Shown here: piece after piece, positions 41,955-53,345 of the stretch
Numbering within the stretch: position 1 is the first letter of the stretch
Layout: each line of letters starts with the position of its first letter
Assembly: GCF_947496515.1 (NCBI RefSeq)
Contig: NZ_CANMDB010000002.1
Coordinates: 310,001-374,000, forward strand
DNA from: an uncultured Roseobacter sp.
Lineage (GTDB): Bacteria > Pseudomonadota > Alphaproteobacteria > Rhodobacterales > Rhodobacteraceae
Direction: 5' to 3'
DNA: 64,000 nt
The notes under the pieces: model-generated
Told to the model about the DNA's origin: nothing
What the model saw: the letters and a program-made list of their open reading frames with translations, nothing else
Database searches by the model: none
Position numbers and translations under genes: made by a program

Positions 41955-42896
41955 ATGAAAAACCTGATCACAACGGCCCTGGCAACGGGCATTCTCGCAG
42001 TGGCGGCAACGGTCGCATCGGCGGGCGAAATTGCCGTCATCGTCAAGACGACCAACTCCAGCTTCTGGCAAAACGTCAACAAGGGCGCGTCCGCAGCAAT
42101 CGAGGGGCATGCAGACCATACAATGACCTTCAACGGTCCGGCCTCTGAATCCGCGATCGCGGATCAGGTTGCCTTGGTCGAGAATGCCATCAATCGCGGT
42201 GTGGCGGGCATCGTGCTGGCCCCGTCCGACCCCGAAGCGCTGGCCCCCGTGGTCAAGCGTGCCTTTGAATCCGGGATCCCGGTCGCAATCATCGACAGTG
42301 GCCTGGCCGAGGGCAATGAGCAGTACTATCAGGCGTTCTTGTCCACCGATAACTGCGCCGCCGGTGAGCAGGCGGCCCAGATGATGATCGACAGTGCAGG
42401 CAGCGAAGGCAAGGTTGCCGTCATGTCGTATGTGGCAGGTGTCGGATCCGAAATCGGGCGCGTGGGCTGCTTTGTCGACTACCTCGGGGCGAATTCCAAG
42501 ATCGAGGTTGTGGGACCGTTCTATTCGCAGTCCCAGATGGCCACTGCGTTGAACCAGACGACCGATATCCTTGCCGCGAATGATGATCTCATTGGTATTT
42601 TCGGCGCCAATGAACCTACCGCCATCGGCATGGGTCGTGCGATCGAGCAGGCCGGGAAAGCAGGCGAGCTGACCGCCATCGGGTTCGACGGCAACGCGGA
42701 TCTGCAGGATATGGTGAAAAGCGGCACGCTGCTCTCCACGGCGGTGCAAGGCTCCTTCCAGATGGGAGAGCTTGGTGTGAACGCCGTCGCCGATATTCTG
42801 GCGGGCAAGGAGGTGACCGACTTCATCGACACCGGTGTGGTTATGGTCACCAAAGAGAACATCGACACGCCTGTCGCCCAGAACGTGCTCTACTGA
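41955..42896 (+). CDS. Sugar ABC transporter substrate-binding protein, RbsB type
   Basis: This 313-residue periplasmic receptor has a signal peptide (ends VASAGEI) and a type I binding fold: IAVIVKTTNSSFWQNVNKGA, GIVLAPSDPEALAPVVKRAF, GIPVAIIDSGL and IGIFGANEPTAIGMGRA. It has a strong GGGAGGAAACC ribosome site. It delivers a sugar to the importer. The ligand cannot be told, but neighbouring oxidoreductases point to a hexose, uronate or fucose-like sugar. Confidence 0.9.
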   Translation: MKNLITTALATGILAVAATVASAGEIAVIVKTTNSSFWQNVNKGASAAIEGHADHTMTFNGPASESAIADQVALVENAINRGVAGIVLAPSDPEALAPVVKRAFESGIPVAIIDSGLAEGNEQYYQAFLSTDNCAAGEQAAQMMIDSAGSEGKVAVMSYVAGVGSEIGRVGCFVDYLGANSKIEVVGPFYSQSQMATALNQTTDILAANDDLIGIFGANEPTAIGMGRAIEQAGKAGELTAIGFDGNADLQDMVKSGTLLSTAVQGSFQMGELGVNAVADILAGKEVTDFIDTGVVMVTKENIDTPVAQNVLY

Positions 42897-42957
42897 TACC
42901 AAAAGGTCCGACGCGCCGAGGGGTGCGCCGGACTGGCCCCGAGCGATAGGACGCCAG

Positions 42958-43743
42958 ATGTTGGACACCCACGCCTCCACAACGCCGTTGGTCCAGATGT
43001 CGGACATTCACAAGCACTTCGGCGGCATTCACGCGGTTGAGGGCGTGTCCGTTGATCTCTACCCCGGTGAAGTCGTGGGCGTTCTCGGGCACAATGGCGC
43101 GGGCAAGTCCTGCCTGATGCGGATGCTCGCCGGGGCCATGCTGCCCACCGGTGGTGAAATCTTCGTCAACGGTCAGCGGGCTGATTTGAAGACCCCGCAG
43201 GACGCCAAACGCTACGGCATCGAGACGATCTACCAGACACTGGCCCTGGCAAACCACCTCGATGCCGCCGCCAACCTCTTTCTGGGCCGGGAGCTCAAGA
43301 CGCGCTTTGGCAATCTGGACGAGACGCGCATGCACGCCGAGACCAAAGACGCGCTGCGCCAGCTCAACCCGAATTTCAAGAACCTCAAGGATCCGGTGGC
43401 CCGGCTGTCGGGCGGACAGCGGCAGGTCATCGCCATTGCCCGCGCAATCTATTTTCAGGCCAAGGTGCTGATCATGGACGAGCCCACAGCCGCCCTTGGA
43501 CCCTCGGAGACGGCGATGGTTGCGGATCTGACGCTCCGCCTCAAGGATGAAGGGATCGGCATTTTCCTGATCAGCCACGACATGCACGATGTCTTTGATC
43601 TTTGCGACAGGGTCATGGTGATGAACAAGGGCCGCAATGTCGGTACATTCAGGATCGGGGATGTGGACAAGGACGATATTCTCAGTTTGATCATCAAAGG
43701 CGCCTTGCCCGATGGTTGGGTGCCAAGGGGGCGAACGTCATGA
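42958..43743 (+). CDS. Sugar ABC transporter ATP-binding protein, single-domain FrcA type
   Basis: This ATPase is about 261 residues long with one nucleotide-binding domain only, unlike the double-domain RbsA, so it resembles FrcA. Motifs are Walker A GHNGAGKSCLM, signature LSGGQRQVIAIAR, Walker B VLIMDEPTAAL and switch LISHDMHDVFDLCDR. The ATG at 42958 follows AGGA by 6 bases. Its stop overlaps the next gene's ATG (ATGA). Confidence 0.9.
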   Translation: MLDTHASTTPLVQMSDIHKHFGGIHAVEGVSVDLYPGEVVGVLGHNGAGKSCLMRMLAGAMLPTGGEIFVNGQRADLKTPQDAKRYGIETIYQTLALANHLDAAANLFLGRELKTRFGNLDETRMHAETKDALRQLNPNFKNLKDPVARLSGGQRQVIAIARAIYFQAKVLIMDEPTAALGPSETAMVADLTLRLKDEGIGIFLISHDMHDVFDLCDRVMVMNKGRNVGTFRIGDVDKDDILSLIIKGALPDGWVPRGRTS

Positions 43744-44759
43744 GTGCGACTGGCACCGTCATGGCGGGCGTTGTCGTGGCCCCCGGGACCTTCGCCCTGG
43801 AGCCGCGCCCGGTGATCACCAAAATCCCCGACGGTTGGGTGTTGATCGACATCTGTGCCGTGGGCCTGTGCGGTACCGATTACCATATTCTGGAGGGCAA
43901 GCACCCGTTTCTTGCCTATCCGCGGGTGATCGGACACGAGCTCAGCGGTCGGATCGCCCGGCCCGCCCCCGGCTGGGAGGTGGGCGCGCTGGTCGTGGTA
44001 AACCCCTATCTGTCCTGCGGCAAATGCCGGGCGTGCCGACGCGGCAAACCCAACTGTTGCTACAATATCGAGGTGCTGGGCGTTCACCGCGACGGCGGAC
44101 TGCTGGCGCAACTGGCGGTGCCAGCGACGAACCTCTATCCCGCGACGGGTCTGACGCCTTTGCAAGCCGCCATGGTAGAGTTTCTGGCGATTGGCGCTCA
44201 TGCGGTCCAACGTTCGGAGATTGGTGAGAACGACCGGGTGCTGGTCACCGGGGTGGGGCCAATCGGGATAGGAACGGCGCTTTTTGCGCGGCTGAAGGGG
44301 GCTGATGTGACCTTGCTGGATCTGAGCCGGGAACGTCTCGGCCTCGCTGCCGAACGGTTCGGTTTCGATCAGGGTCATACCAGCGTCGCCGCCGCGATTG
44401 ATGCCACGGACGGAGAAGGATACGATGCGCTATTTGATGCCACCGGGCATGGCGCCGCGATCGAGGGGGGGTTTCCCGCGGTGGCGCATGGCGGATCCTA
44501 CGTTCTGGTCAGCGTGGTCAAGGACGATATCACCTTCAACGATCCGGAGTTCCACAAGCGCGAGATGCGCCTGATCGGCAGCCGCAACGCGCTGGAGGCG
44601 GATTTCAACTGGGTCATGTCAGCGTTTCGGGAGGCTCTGATCGACGCCGATGCCCTGTGCTCCAGCGTCATGTCGCTGTCAGACCTCGAAGGGCGCTTCA
44701 CGGATCTGGCCTCGGACCGCTCAGGGTTGATCAAGGCGATCGTACAGTTAAGCGAGTGA
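43740..44759 (+). CDS. Zinc-dependent alcohol/polyol dehydrogenase
   Basis: This 339-residue medium-chain dehydrogenase has the catalytic zinc site AVGLCGTDYHILEG and IGHELSGRI. It has structural-zinc cysteines CGKCRACRRGKPNCC and a Rossmann motif VTGVGPIGIGTALFA. The operon with a sugar importer suggests it oxidises the imported sugar or a derived sugar acid (galactonate- or galactitol-like enzymes look similar). The substrate is not known. It ends the operon. Confidence 0.85.
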   Translation: MSATGTVMAGVVVAPGTFALEPRPVITKIPDGWVLIDICAVGLCGTDYHILEGKHPFLAYPRVIGHELSGRIARPAPGWEVGALVVVNPYLSCGKCRACRRGKPNCCYNIEVLGVHRDGGLLAQLAVPATNLYPATGLTPLQAAMVEFLAIGAHAVQRSEIGENDRVLVTGVGPIGIGTALFARLKGADVTLLDLSRERLGLAAERFGFDQGHTSVAAAIDATDGEGYDALFDATGHGAAIEGGFPAVAHGGSYVLVSVVKDDITFNDPEFHKREMRLIGSRNALEADFNWVMSAFREALIDADALCSSVMSLSDLEGRFTDLASDRSGLIKAIVQLSE

Positions 44760-44880
44760 TCCGGCGTGCCATGACGCCTTGGCGCGGTTATGGCCGGGTG
44801 GTCCTCATTTGCGCGCGCGTTGACTCCTGCGAAAATCAGTTGCCGAGGTAGGGCAGCGGGGCTTTGGGCCTATCTATATC

Positions 44881-45636
44881 CTATTGCCCGCTCCCGTCCT
44901 TGCTCTCTTGGATGAGCTGTTCCGTCAGAGCCGCGTAGCTGGTCAGGACCACCTCTGCGCCTTCATGCCGCAGGATGGCGCCATGGGCGCTGGCGATGTC
45001 CACCACATGCGCACCGCCGACAAAACCGATGCAGCGCATACCCGCCTCTGTGGCTGCGCGCGCGCCATAAGGCGAGTCCTCGATGACAAGGCAGTGTTGG
45101 GGCGCGACGCCGATGGTCTTTGCCGCGTGCAGAAAGAGGTCAGGCGCTGGTTTGCCGCGCGTCACCTGTTCGGCGCTGAAGATATGGTCAAAGCGTGCCA
45201 CCAGCCCGGTGCTGGAGAGCGCGACATCGATGCGCTCGAATGTCCCGCTGGACGCGATACAGTGCGCGTAACCCTGTGCAGACAGAGCGCTCAGTAACTC
45301 GCAAAGGCCCGGGATCGGTGTCAGATCGGTACGAAAGCTCTCAAAAAGGGCAGCCTCCCAATGTGTGGCGAACCCGTCAGCGGACCGGGCCGGGCTGTGT
45401 TCGGCCACATATGTGGCGATGCTCTTGAGGGATGTGCCCAGGAAGCGGCTGCGCACCTCCTCCGCCGACAGCTCGATGCCGAAGGCGGCCAGCGACCGGC
45501 GCAAACTGGCGAGCGAGATGACCTCGCTGTCGACCACGACCCCATCGCAATCAAAGATGACCAGTTCCACATCCGCCAGAAGGTCACCGGGGACGCAAAC
45601 GGGAGCGGTCTGGAGGGGGGGAACGGGAGAGACCAT
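44881..45636 (-). CDS. HAD-superfamily phosphatase (subfamily IA)
   Basis: This hydrolase is about 251 residues long. Motif I is LVIFDCDGVVVDSE (nucleophile Asp), motif II CIASSGTFERID, the Lys is in RGKPAPDLFLHAA and motif III is CLVIEDSPYGARAATEAGM. It likely removes phosphate from a small sugar phosphate. Either ATG 45636 (just after the upstream stop) or ATG 45666 (overlapping it) may be the start. It follows a MalK-type ATPase gene, and both are divergent from the polyol importer. Confidence 0.85.
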   Translation of the reverse strand: MVSPVPPLQTAPVCVPGDLLADVELVIFDCDGVVVDSEVISLASLRRSLAAFGIELSAEEVRSRFLGTSLKSIATYVAEHSPARSADGFATHWEAALFESFRTDLTPIPGLCELLSALSAQGYAHCIASSGTFERIDVALSSTGLVARFDHIFSAEQVTRGKPAPDLFLHAAKTIGVAPQHCLVIEDSPYGARAATEAGMRCIGFVGGAHVVDIASAHGAILRHEGAEVVLTSYAALTEQLIQESKDGSGQ

Positions 45637-45646
45637 CGGCCCGCCG

Positions 45647-46663
<1,017 letters not shown>

Positions 46664-46702
46664 GGTCGGCTCCTTCTGCTCTGCGGGGCTGCCCGCCGAT
46701 CA

Positions 46703-46759
46703 TTTGTATCTTCGTACGAACTTTTGTATTGACAGGCAACAGGTTTTTTACTTTTGTAA
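46703..46759. promoter_or_regulatory. Phased TTTGTAW repeats in the polyol locus promoter region
   Basis: Three copies of TTTGTA(T/A) begin at 46703, 46723 and 46753, that is 20 and 30 bases apart, on the same face of the helix. A perfect TTCGTACGAA palindrome (46711-46720) lies between the first two. A TTGACA (46729-46734) overlaps copy two, and copy three lies where a -10 box would be. The layout suits binding by the locus's SorC-type regulator. Confidence 0.5.
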
Positions 46760-46816
46760 TACGGTGAATGCTAATGGATGCCCCTTGGGGCGTCACCCAC
46801 GGGAGGAGTCACGATA

Positions 46817-48160
46817 ATGAAAAACCTACGAAATCTTTGCTATTCCGCTGCACTGGCTGGTGCGATGGCAACCGGTGCCGCAGCAGACGGCCACGGCTGG
46901 AGCCTGAAGGACGCCGCCGCCCCCTATGCAGGGACAACCGTCGATGTCGTCTTTTTGCTGCGGCCCGGCTATGAGGCCATCGAGGCCATGCTGCCCGCTT
47001 TCGAAGAAGAAACCGGCATCAAGATCAACATCATCAAGCACCCCTACGAGAACGCCCTGGGCGAGCAGGTTCGTGATTTCGTCTCGGGCGGTGATCTGGA
47101 CATTGCGCTGATCGATCTGGTCTGGATCGGCAACTTTGCCGAGAACGAATGGGTCCTGCCGCTGGAAGAGGTGCAGGCAAAGTTTCCGGACGCCGTCGAT
47201 CCGGATCTGGATATCGACGATTTCTTTCCGCTGGTGCTGAATGCCTTTGGTGGCTGGAACGATACGGTCTACGGCCTGCCCTTTGATAACTACTCCGGGC
47301 TGATGTTCTACAACCGCTGCATGCTGGAAGAAGCGGGTTTCGATGGCCCGCCCGAGACCTGGCAGGAGCTTAAGGACGTTTATGGTCCCGCGCTCACCAA
47401 GGATGGCAAATACGCCTTTGCCCTGCAGTCCAAGCGCAACGAGACGCAGTCCGCCGACAGCTTTGCACGGGTGCTCTGGCCCTTTGGCGGGTCTTTCCTC
47501 GACGCGGATTTCAAATCCAACCTGATGAGCGAGGAGAGCCAGGCAGGTCTGCAATTCCGTCAGGACCTGATGCAGTACATGCCGGACGGGATCGTGGCCT
47601 ATGACCACGCCGAGACGGTGAACGCCTTTGCCCAGGGCGATGTGGCAATGATCACCGAATGGTCCGCATTCTACTCCTCTGTGGTCTCGCCTGACACTTC
47701 CAAGATCGCGGATTGTGTCGAGATCGCGCCTGAACCCAAAGGTCCCGCGGGCCGCAAGCCGGCTCTGGGTGGCTTCTCGCTGGCCGTGGCGTCTCAGGCG
47801 GATGAGGATGAACAGGCCGCGGCCTATCTCTTTATCCAGTGGGCGACTTCCAAGGCTAATGCACGCGAGTATCTGGAGCGTGGCGGGGTGCCCGCACGGC
47901 AATCTGTCTATACCGAGGACGGTCTGGAAGACTTCAAATTCGTGCCCGCGCTGGTCGAAAGCTGGCAGGATGGCGTGCCGGAGTTCCGTCCGCGCTTTGC
48001 CGAGTGGCCAGAGATCACCGAGATCGTGCAGGAGTGGGGCACCAAGATGATGCTGGGTGAGGTCACCACCGAAGAAGGCGCTCAGGAAATCGGCACCCGC
48101 ATGGAAGAAGTGCTTGAAGACGCAGGCTACTACTCCGGCGACAAGCGGCTCGCGCAGTAA
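46817..48160 (+). CDS. Polyol/sugar ABC transporter substrate-binding protein (CUT1)
   Basis: This receptor of about 447 residues has a signal peptide (MKNLRNLCYSAALAGAMATGAAAD) and a type II extracellular binding fold: VDVVFLLRPGYEAIEAMLPAFEEETGI, LDIALIDLVWIGNFAE, YGLPFDNYSGLMFYNRCMLEEAG and GDVAMITEWSAFYSS. The ATG at 46817 has GGGAGGAG upstream. It captures the polyol or sugar. Enzymes downstream point to pentitols or hexitols. Confidence 0.92.
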   Translation: MKNLRNLCYSAALAGAMATGAAADGHGWSLKDAAAPYAGTTVDVVFLLRPGYEAIEAMLPAFEEETGIKINIIKHPYENALGEQVRDFVSGGDLDIALIDLVWIGNFAENEWVLPLEEVQAKFPDAVDPDLDIDDFFPLVLNAFGGWNDTVYGLPFDNYSGLMFYNRCMLEEAGFDGPPETWQELKDVYGPALTKDGKYAFALQSKRNETQSADSFARVLWPFGGSFLDADFKSNLMSEESQAGLQFRQDLMQYMPDGIVAYDHAETVNAFAQGDVAMITEWSAFYSSVVSPDTSKIADCVEIAPEPKGPAGRKPALGGFSLAVASQADEDEQAAAYLFIQWATSKANAREYLERGGVPARQSVYTEDGLEDFKFVPALVESWQDGVPEFRPRFAEWPEITEIVQEWGTKMMLGEVTTEEGAQEIGTRMEEVLEDAGYYSGDKRLAQ

Positions 48161-48232
48161 GCGCGCCAACGGATTGCCCGCGGCGCCCCTGTGGCGCCGC
48201 GGCACATGCACGCGAGCCTGAGGGAGGTGCAC

Positions 48233-49099
48233 ATGCGTGGCCAGGTACCCCGCAAGACAATCTTTGCATTCATCGGACCTGCTGTGATCGGCCTCGCCGT
48301 CGTCGGCATTGCCCCCCTTCTCTATGCGGTCTGGACATCGCTGCATTTCTACAACCTCACCAAATTGCGCCGGGTCGAGTTCATCGGGCTGGAAAACTAC
48401 TGGACGGTGCTGACGGATGAGGCGTTCTGGCAGGCGATGGGGCGCACGTTCTTTCTGCTGGGCACCGCCCTGCCCTTGCAGATCGCGCTTGGTCTGGGCA
48501 TCGCGCTGGTGTTGCACCAGCCGGGCCTGACGCTGGTCAAGACGCTGGCACGGCTCAGCCTCGTGCTGCCCATGGCCACGACCTATGCGGTGGTCGGCCT
48601 GCTGGGGCAGGTCATGTTCAATCAGAAATTCGGCGTCGTGAACCAGCTTTTGGGCGGCGCTGACATCAACTGGATCGGCGATCCCGAGAACGCTTTTGCC
48701 ATGATCATCTTCTGGGATGTGTGGCAGTGGACCCCTTTCGTGGCGCTCGTCCTGCTGGCGGGTCTGACCATGGTGCCTGGAGAGGTCGAGGAGGCCGCGC
48801 GGCTGGAGACAAAGTCCAAATGGACCGTACTGCGCTATGTGCAGCTACCCTTTCTACTGCCGGGGCTGGTCGCGGTGCTGATCCTGCGCACCGCCGATAC
48901 GCTCAAGCTTTTTGACATGGTGTTCACGCTCACGCGCGGCGGGCCGGGTGCCTCGACGGAGTTCATCTCGCTCATGATCCAGCGCGTGGGCTTTCGCGGC
49001 TTCGATCAGGGGCTGGCCTCGGCGCAGGCAATCATCCTGCTGATCATTACCATCGTGCTGGCGCAGATCTATATCCGCGTCTTCTACAAGGAGGTCTGA
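48233..49099 (+). CDS. ABC transporter permease, MalF/UgpA type
   Basis: This permease of about 288 residues has six helices and the coupling loop EVEEAARLETKSKWTVLRYVQLPFLLP (EAA motif). The ATG at 48233 was taken because GGAGGT lies 6 bases before it. It lies 72 bp after the binding protein gene and 3 bp before the second permease. Confidence 0.9.
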   Translation: MRGQVPRKTIFAFIGPAVIGLAVVGIAPLLYAVWTSLHFYNLTKLRRVEFIGLENYWTVLTDEAFWQAMGRTFFLLGTALPLQIALGLGIALVLHQPGLTLVKTLARLSLVLPMATTYAVVGLLGQVMFNQKFGVVNQLLGGADINWIGDPENAFAMIIFWDVWQWTPFVALVLLAGLTMVPGEVEEAARLETKSKWTVLRYVQLPFLLPGLVAVLILRTADTLKLFDMVFTLTRGGPGASTEFISLMIQRVGFRGFDQGLASAQAIILLIITIVLAQIYIRVFYKEV

Positions 49100-49102
49100 G
49101 CG

Positions 49103-49921
49103 ATGACGACGACGCGCTCCTTCTGGACGCAGATCGCGCTTCTGGTCGTGATCATTGCGGTCTGTGTCTTTCCCTTCTACTGGATGGTCACCACCTCGCT
49201 GAAAACCCAGATCGTGGCGCTGGAGGCACCGCCCGTCTGGACCTTTGAGCCGACGCTCAACAACTACCGTGAGGCGCTGTTCGAGGACGGCGTGCTGCGC
49301 ACGCTGATCAACTCTCTTGTGGTGGCCGTCTGCACGACGCTGCTGGCGTTGGTCCTCGGCGTGCCAGCGGCCTTTGCGCTGGCGCGGTTCGAGTTCCGGG
49401 GAAAAAACGATCTGTGGTTCTGGTTCATCACCAACCGCATGGTCAGTCCCATCGTGCTGGCGTTGCCGTTCTTCCTGATCGCGCGTAATCTCGGGATGCT
49501 GGACAAGCACATCACGCTCATTCTGATCTATCTGACCTTCAATCTGCCTATCGTGATCTGGATCGTCACCGACCAGTTTCGCGGCATTCCCTACGATCTG
49601 GACGAGGCCGCACGGCTCGAAGGGGCGTCGCAATTCACGATCATGCGCCGGATCTGCCTGCCGCTGGCGATGCCCGGCGTGGCGGTCTCGGCCATCTTTT
49701 CGTTCATCTTTTCGTGGAACGAACTGATGTTCGGTTTGATCCTCACCCGGTCGGAGGCCAAGACGGCGCCAGCGATGGCGGTCTCTTTCATGGAAGGCTA
49801 CAATCTGCCCTACGGCAAGATCATGGCGACCTCGACGCTCATCGTGATCCCGGTATTGATCTTTGCGCTGATCGCCTCCAAGCAACTGGTTCGTGGCCTT
49901 ACCATGGGGGCGGTGAAATGA
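49103..49921 (+). CDS. ABC transporter permease, MalG type
   Basis: This 272-residue second permease of the CUT1 importer has six helices. Its coupling loop is DLDEAARLEGASQFTIMRRICLPLAMPG and its typical end is LIASKQLVRGLTMGAVK. It ends 65 bp before the SorC regulator gene. Confidence 0.92.
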   Translation: MTTTRSFWTQIALLVVIIAVCVFPFYWMVTTSLKTQIVALEAPPVWTFEPTLNNYREALFEDGVLRTLINSLVVAVCTTLLALVLGVPAAFALARFEFRGKNDLWFWFITNRMVSPIVLALPFFLIARNLGMLDKHITLILIYLTFNLPIVIWIVTDQFRGIPYDLDEAARLEGASQFTIMRRICLPLAMPGVAVSAIFSFIFSWNELMFGLILTRSEAKTAPAMAVSFMEGYNLPYGKIMATSTLIVIPVLIFALIASKQLVRGLTMGAVK

Positions 49922-49986
49922 TCCGCGCGGATCATTCCTCCCAGCGGCGTTGTCCTATGCGCGGCAATTGGTAACGAGGAGCCCCG

Positions 49987-50967
49987 GTGTCACGCCTCAT
50001 AAAACTAGACCAGATCGACGCGGAGGAGCAGCTGCTGGTGCGGCTTTCCTGGGCCTGCGAGGTCGAGGGCATGACGCAGGCCGATGCCGCGACCCGGTTC
50101 GGTGTGACCCGCCTGCGGGTGAATAAGGCACTGGGCGAGGCGCGGCGGCGTGGCATCCTGCGGGTGAGTGTGGAATCGGTATTCGCCGCTGCTGCGGAGC
50201 TTGAGTGGCAGTTGGAGCGGCAATTCGGTCTGCGGCGCGCGGTGGTGGTCCCAGCCCCTGCCGATGCGTCCTCCGTCACGCCGCTGGTCAGCGCGGGCCT
50301 CGGCGCGCACCTGGGCGAGTTGCTACAGGATCCCGCGATCACCCGCTTTGGCATGTCCTGGGGCAATACGCTGAACCTCGCCACCCGGCACATGCAGCCC
50401 CTCAACCGCCCGGATCTGGAGGTGGTGTCGATCATGGGCGGCGTCTCCCGCGGCTCGGACGTCAACGGCTACGAGATCACCACCCGGCTCGCAGATCTCT
50501 GCAATGCGGAGCACAGTTTTTTCACCGCACCGCTTTACGCGGGTAGCGCGGAGAGCCGGTCCGTCTTTGCCGAACAGGACGTGATCCGCGATATGCTGAC
50601 CAAGATCCGCTCCTGTCAGGCGATAGCACTTGCCACCGGTGATCTGGAAAGCTCTCTGCTGGTGCGCGATGCGCTGCCTGCGGATGTGGACCCCGCGGAC
50701 CTCGCGGCACGGGGCGGGGTTGGTGACATCACCGGGCACATCCTGACCGCGGACGGTGCCTTGGTCGATCATCCGCTGAACGACCGCGTCATCGGCATGT
50801 CGCTGGATGATATGACCCACATCGACAACGTGATCCTCGCGGCGGGCGGGCTGCACAAGGTCCCGATCATCGCTGCCGCCCTTAGCCGCGGGTTTGTCGA
50901 TACCCTCGTGACCGAAGAGACTACCGCGAGCGCCCTGTTGGCGCTCAACGATGAAAAAGGAGCGTAA
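49987..50967 (+). CDS. SorC/DeoR-type sugar-binding transcriptional regulator (EryD-like)
   Basis: This 326-residue regulator has an N-terminal helix-turn-helix (EGMTQADAATRFGVTRLRVNKALGEARRRGIL). The SorC sugar-phosphate-binding domain follows (TRFGMSWGNTLNLATRHM, VVSIMGGVSRG, VGDITGHILTADGALV, IAAALSRGFVDTLVTEETTASALL). The start is a GTG. It lies inside the operon, between the importer and the enzymes. A sugar or polyol phosphate is the likely inducer, by family. Confidence 0.87.
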   Translation: MSRLIKLDQIDAEEQLLVRLSWACEVEGMTQADAATRFGVTRLRVNKALGEARRRGILRVSVESVFAAAAELEWQLERQFGLRRAVVVPAPADASSVTPLVSAGLGAHLGELLQDPAITRFGMSWGNTLNLATRHMQPLNRPDLEVVSIMGGVSRGSDVNGYEITTRLADLCNAEHSFFTAPLYAGSAESRSVFAEQDVIRDMLTKIRSCQAIALATGDLESSLLVRDALPADVDPADLAARGGVGDITGHILTADGALVDHPLNDRVIGMSLDDMTHIDNVILAAGGLHKVPIIAAALSRGFVDTLVTEETTASALLALNDEKGA

Positions 50968-52007
<1,040 letters not shown>

Positions 52008-52011
<4 letters not shown>

Positions 52012-52574
52012 CCGTGGAGTTGGACAAAATTGCAGATCAGGTGCTGGAAGAGCTGCGCCCCGGTCTCTCGGTAGAGGTTCTGGCCCAGATCGAGACGCTG
52101 TCCAGGACGCTTGCCGCGGGCAATCGCATCCTGTGCCACGGCGTCGGTCGCGAGGGACTGATGATGAAGGCGCTGGCGATGCGGCTCTATCATCTGGGCT
52201 GCGATGCGCATGTGGTGGGCGACATGACTGCGCCGCCAGTGAGCGCTGGCGATGTTCTGTTCGTCAGTGCCGGACCGGGGGCGTTCGGGACAGTCGCGGC
52301 GCTGGCCGGGATCGCCCGGCAGAGTGGCGCACAGATCATGTGCATCACCGCCGAGCCCTCCGGCAGCGTCCCCACCACTGCCGATCTGGTCATCCACCTG
52401 CCCGCCCAGACAATGGCGGCGGACCAAGGCGCGGCGGCGACCTCGGTTCTGCCCATGGGCTCGCTCTTTGAGGCGCTGATGTTTCTCTTCTTCGAGGTCC
52501 TCGTACTGGATCTGCGGGAGCGTCTTGGCGTGTCTCCGGATGCCATGCGCGCCAACCACACCAATCTGGAGTAG
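52008..52574 (+). CDS. SIS-domain sugar isomerase (6-phospho-3-hexuloisomerase-like)
   Basis: This 188-residue protein has one SIS domain: [45 protein letters not shown], and [27 protein letters not shown]. It ends [21 protein letters not shown], as in HxlB-like isomerases. It overlaps the polyol dehydrogenase stop (ATGA). It may isomerise a ketose phosphate. No 3-hexulose-6-phosphate synthase gene is nearby, so the substrate is open. Confidence 0.8.
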
Positions 52575-52577
52575 CGC

Positions 52578-53345
52578 ATGGCCTGGCAGGATCGTTTCAG
52601 CCTGACCGGCAAGACTGCCCTGATCACCGGTGCCTCCTCCGGCATCGGGACCGCGATTGCGGAGGTTTTTGCCGAAGCTGGCGCTGATATCGCTGGTCAC
52701 GGTCGGGACGCCGGACGGCTCGAACAGCTGGGCGCGCGGGTCACCGCGGCTGGTCGACGCTTTGTGCCTGTGACGGGCGATCTCGCTGATACGGGCGAGA
52801 CGGAGCAGATCGCCGCCCGCGCGCTGGAGGCTCTGGGGCGCGTCGATATTCTGGTGAACTCCGCCGGGATCGCGCTGACCGGCCCCGTGGTGGACTACGA
52901 CATCGCCGATTGGCAGCGCACGATCGCCGTCAACCTGACAGCGCCCTTCGTGCTGGCCCGCGCGCTGCTGCCCGGCATGATGGCGCGCAAACAGGGCAAG
53001 ATCATCAACATCTCCTCTCAGACCGGCGTCATCGCGCTGCAGGATCACGCCGCCTATGCCTCGTCAAAAGGCGGGCTGAATGCGCTCACCAAATCGCTGA
53101 TGACCGAAGCCGCACCGCACAATGTGCAGGTCAACGCGATCTGCCCCACGGTTGTGCTGACCGAGATGGGCAAGCAGTTGTGGTCTGCGCCGGAGAAGAA
53201 GGATCCCTTTATCGCGCGGACCCCGCTGGGGCGTTTCGGCGAGCCGGTGGAGATCGCGGATATGGCGCTTTACCTTGCGTCGCCCGCGTCCGATCTGGTC
53301 AATGGGGCAGTGATGATGATCGAAGGGGGGTACGCGAGCGTATGA
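52578..53345 (+). CDS. Short-chain dehydrogenase/reductase
   Basis: This 255-residue SDR has ALITGASSGIGTAIAE, LVNSAGIAL, ISSQTGVIALQDHAAYASSKGGLNAL (Ser, Tyr, Lys) and a C-terminal [14 protein letters not shown]. It is similar to gluconate 5-dehydrogenase-type and other polyol SDRs. It overlaps the epimerase gene by 4 bases. The substrate is probably a polyol or ketose of this pathway. Confidence 0.85.
   Translation: MAWQDRFSLTGKTALITGASSGIGTAIAEVFAEAGADIAGHGRDAGRLEQLGARVTAAGRRFVPVTGDLADTGETEQIAARALEALGRVDILVNSAGIALTGPVVDYDIADWQRTIAVNLTAPFVLARALLPGMMARKQGKIINISSQTGVIALQDHAAYASSKGGLNALTKSLMTEAAPHNVQVNAICPTVVLTEMGKQLWSAPEKKDPFIARTPLGRFGEPVEIADMALYLASPASDLVNGAVMMIEGGYASV

Noticed and set aside
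46826-48517. Long minus-strand frame opposite the polyol binding protein and permease start
   Set aside because: It is an antisense shadow of a binding protein with a signal peptide and family motifs. It has no plausible domain or start site.
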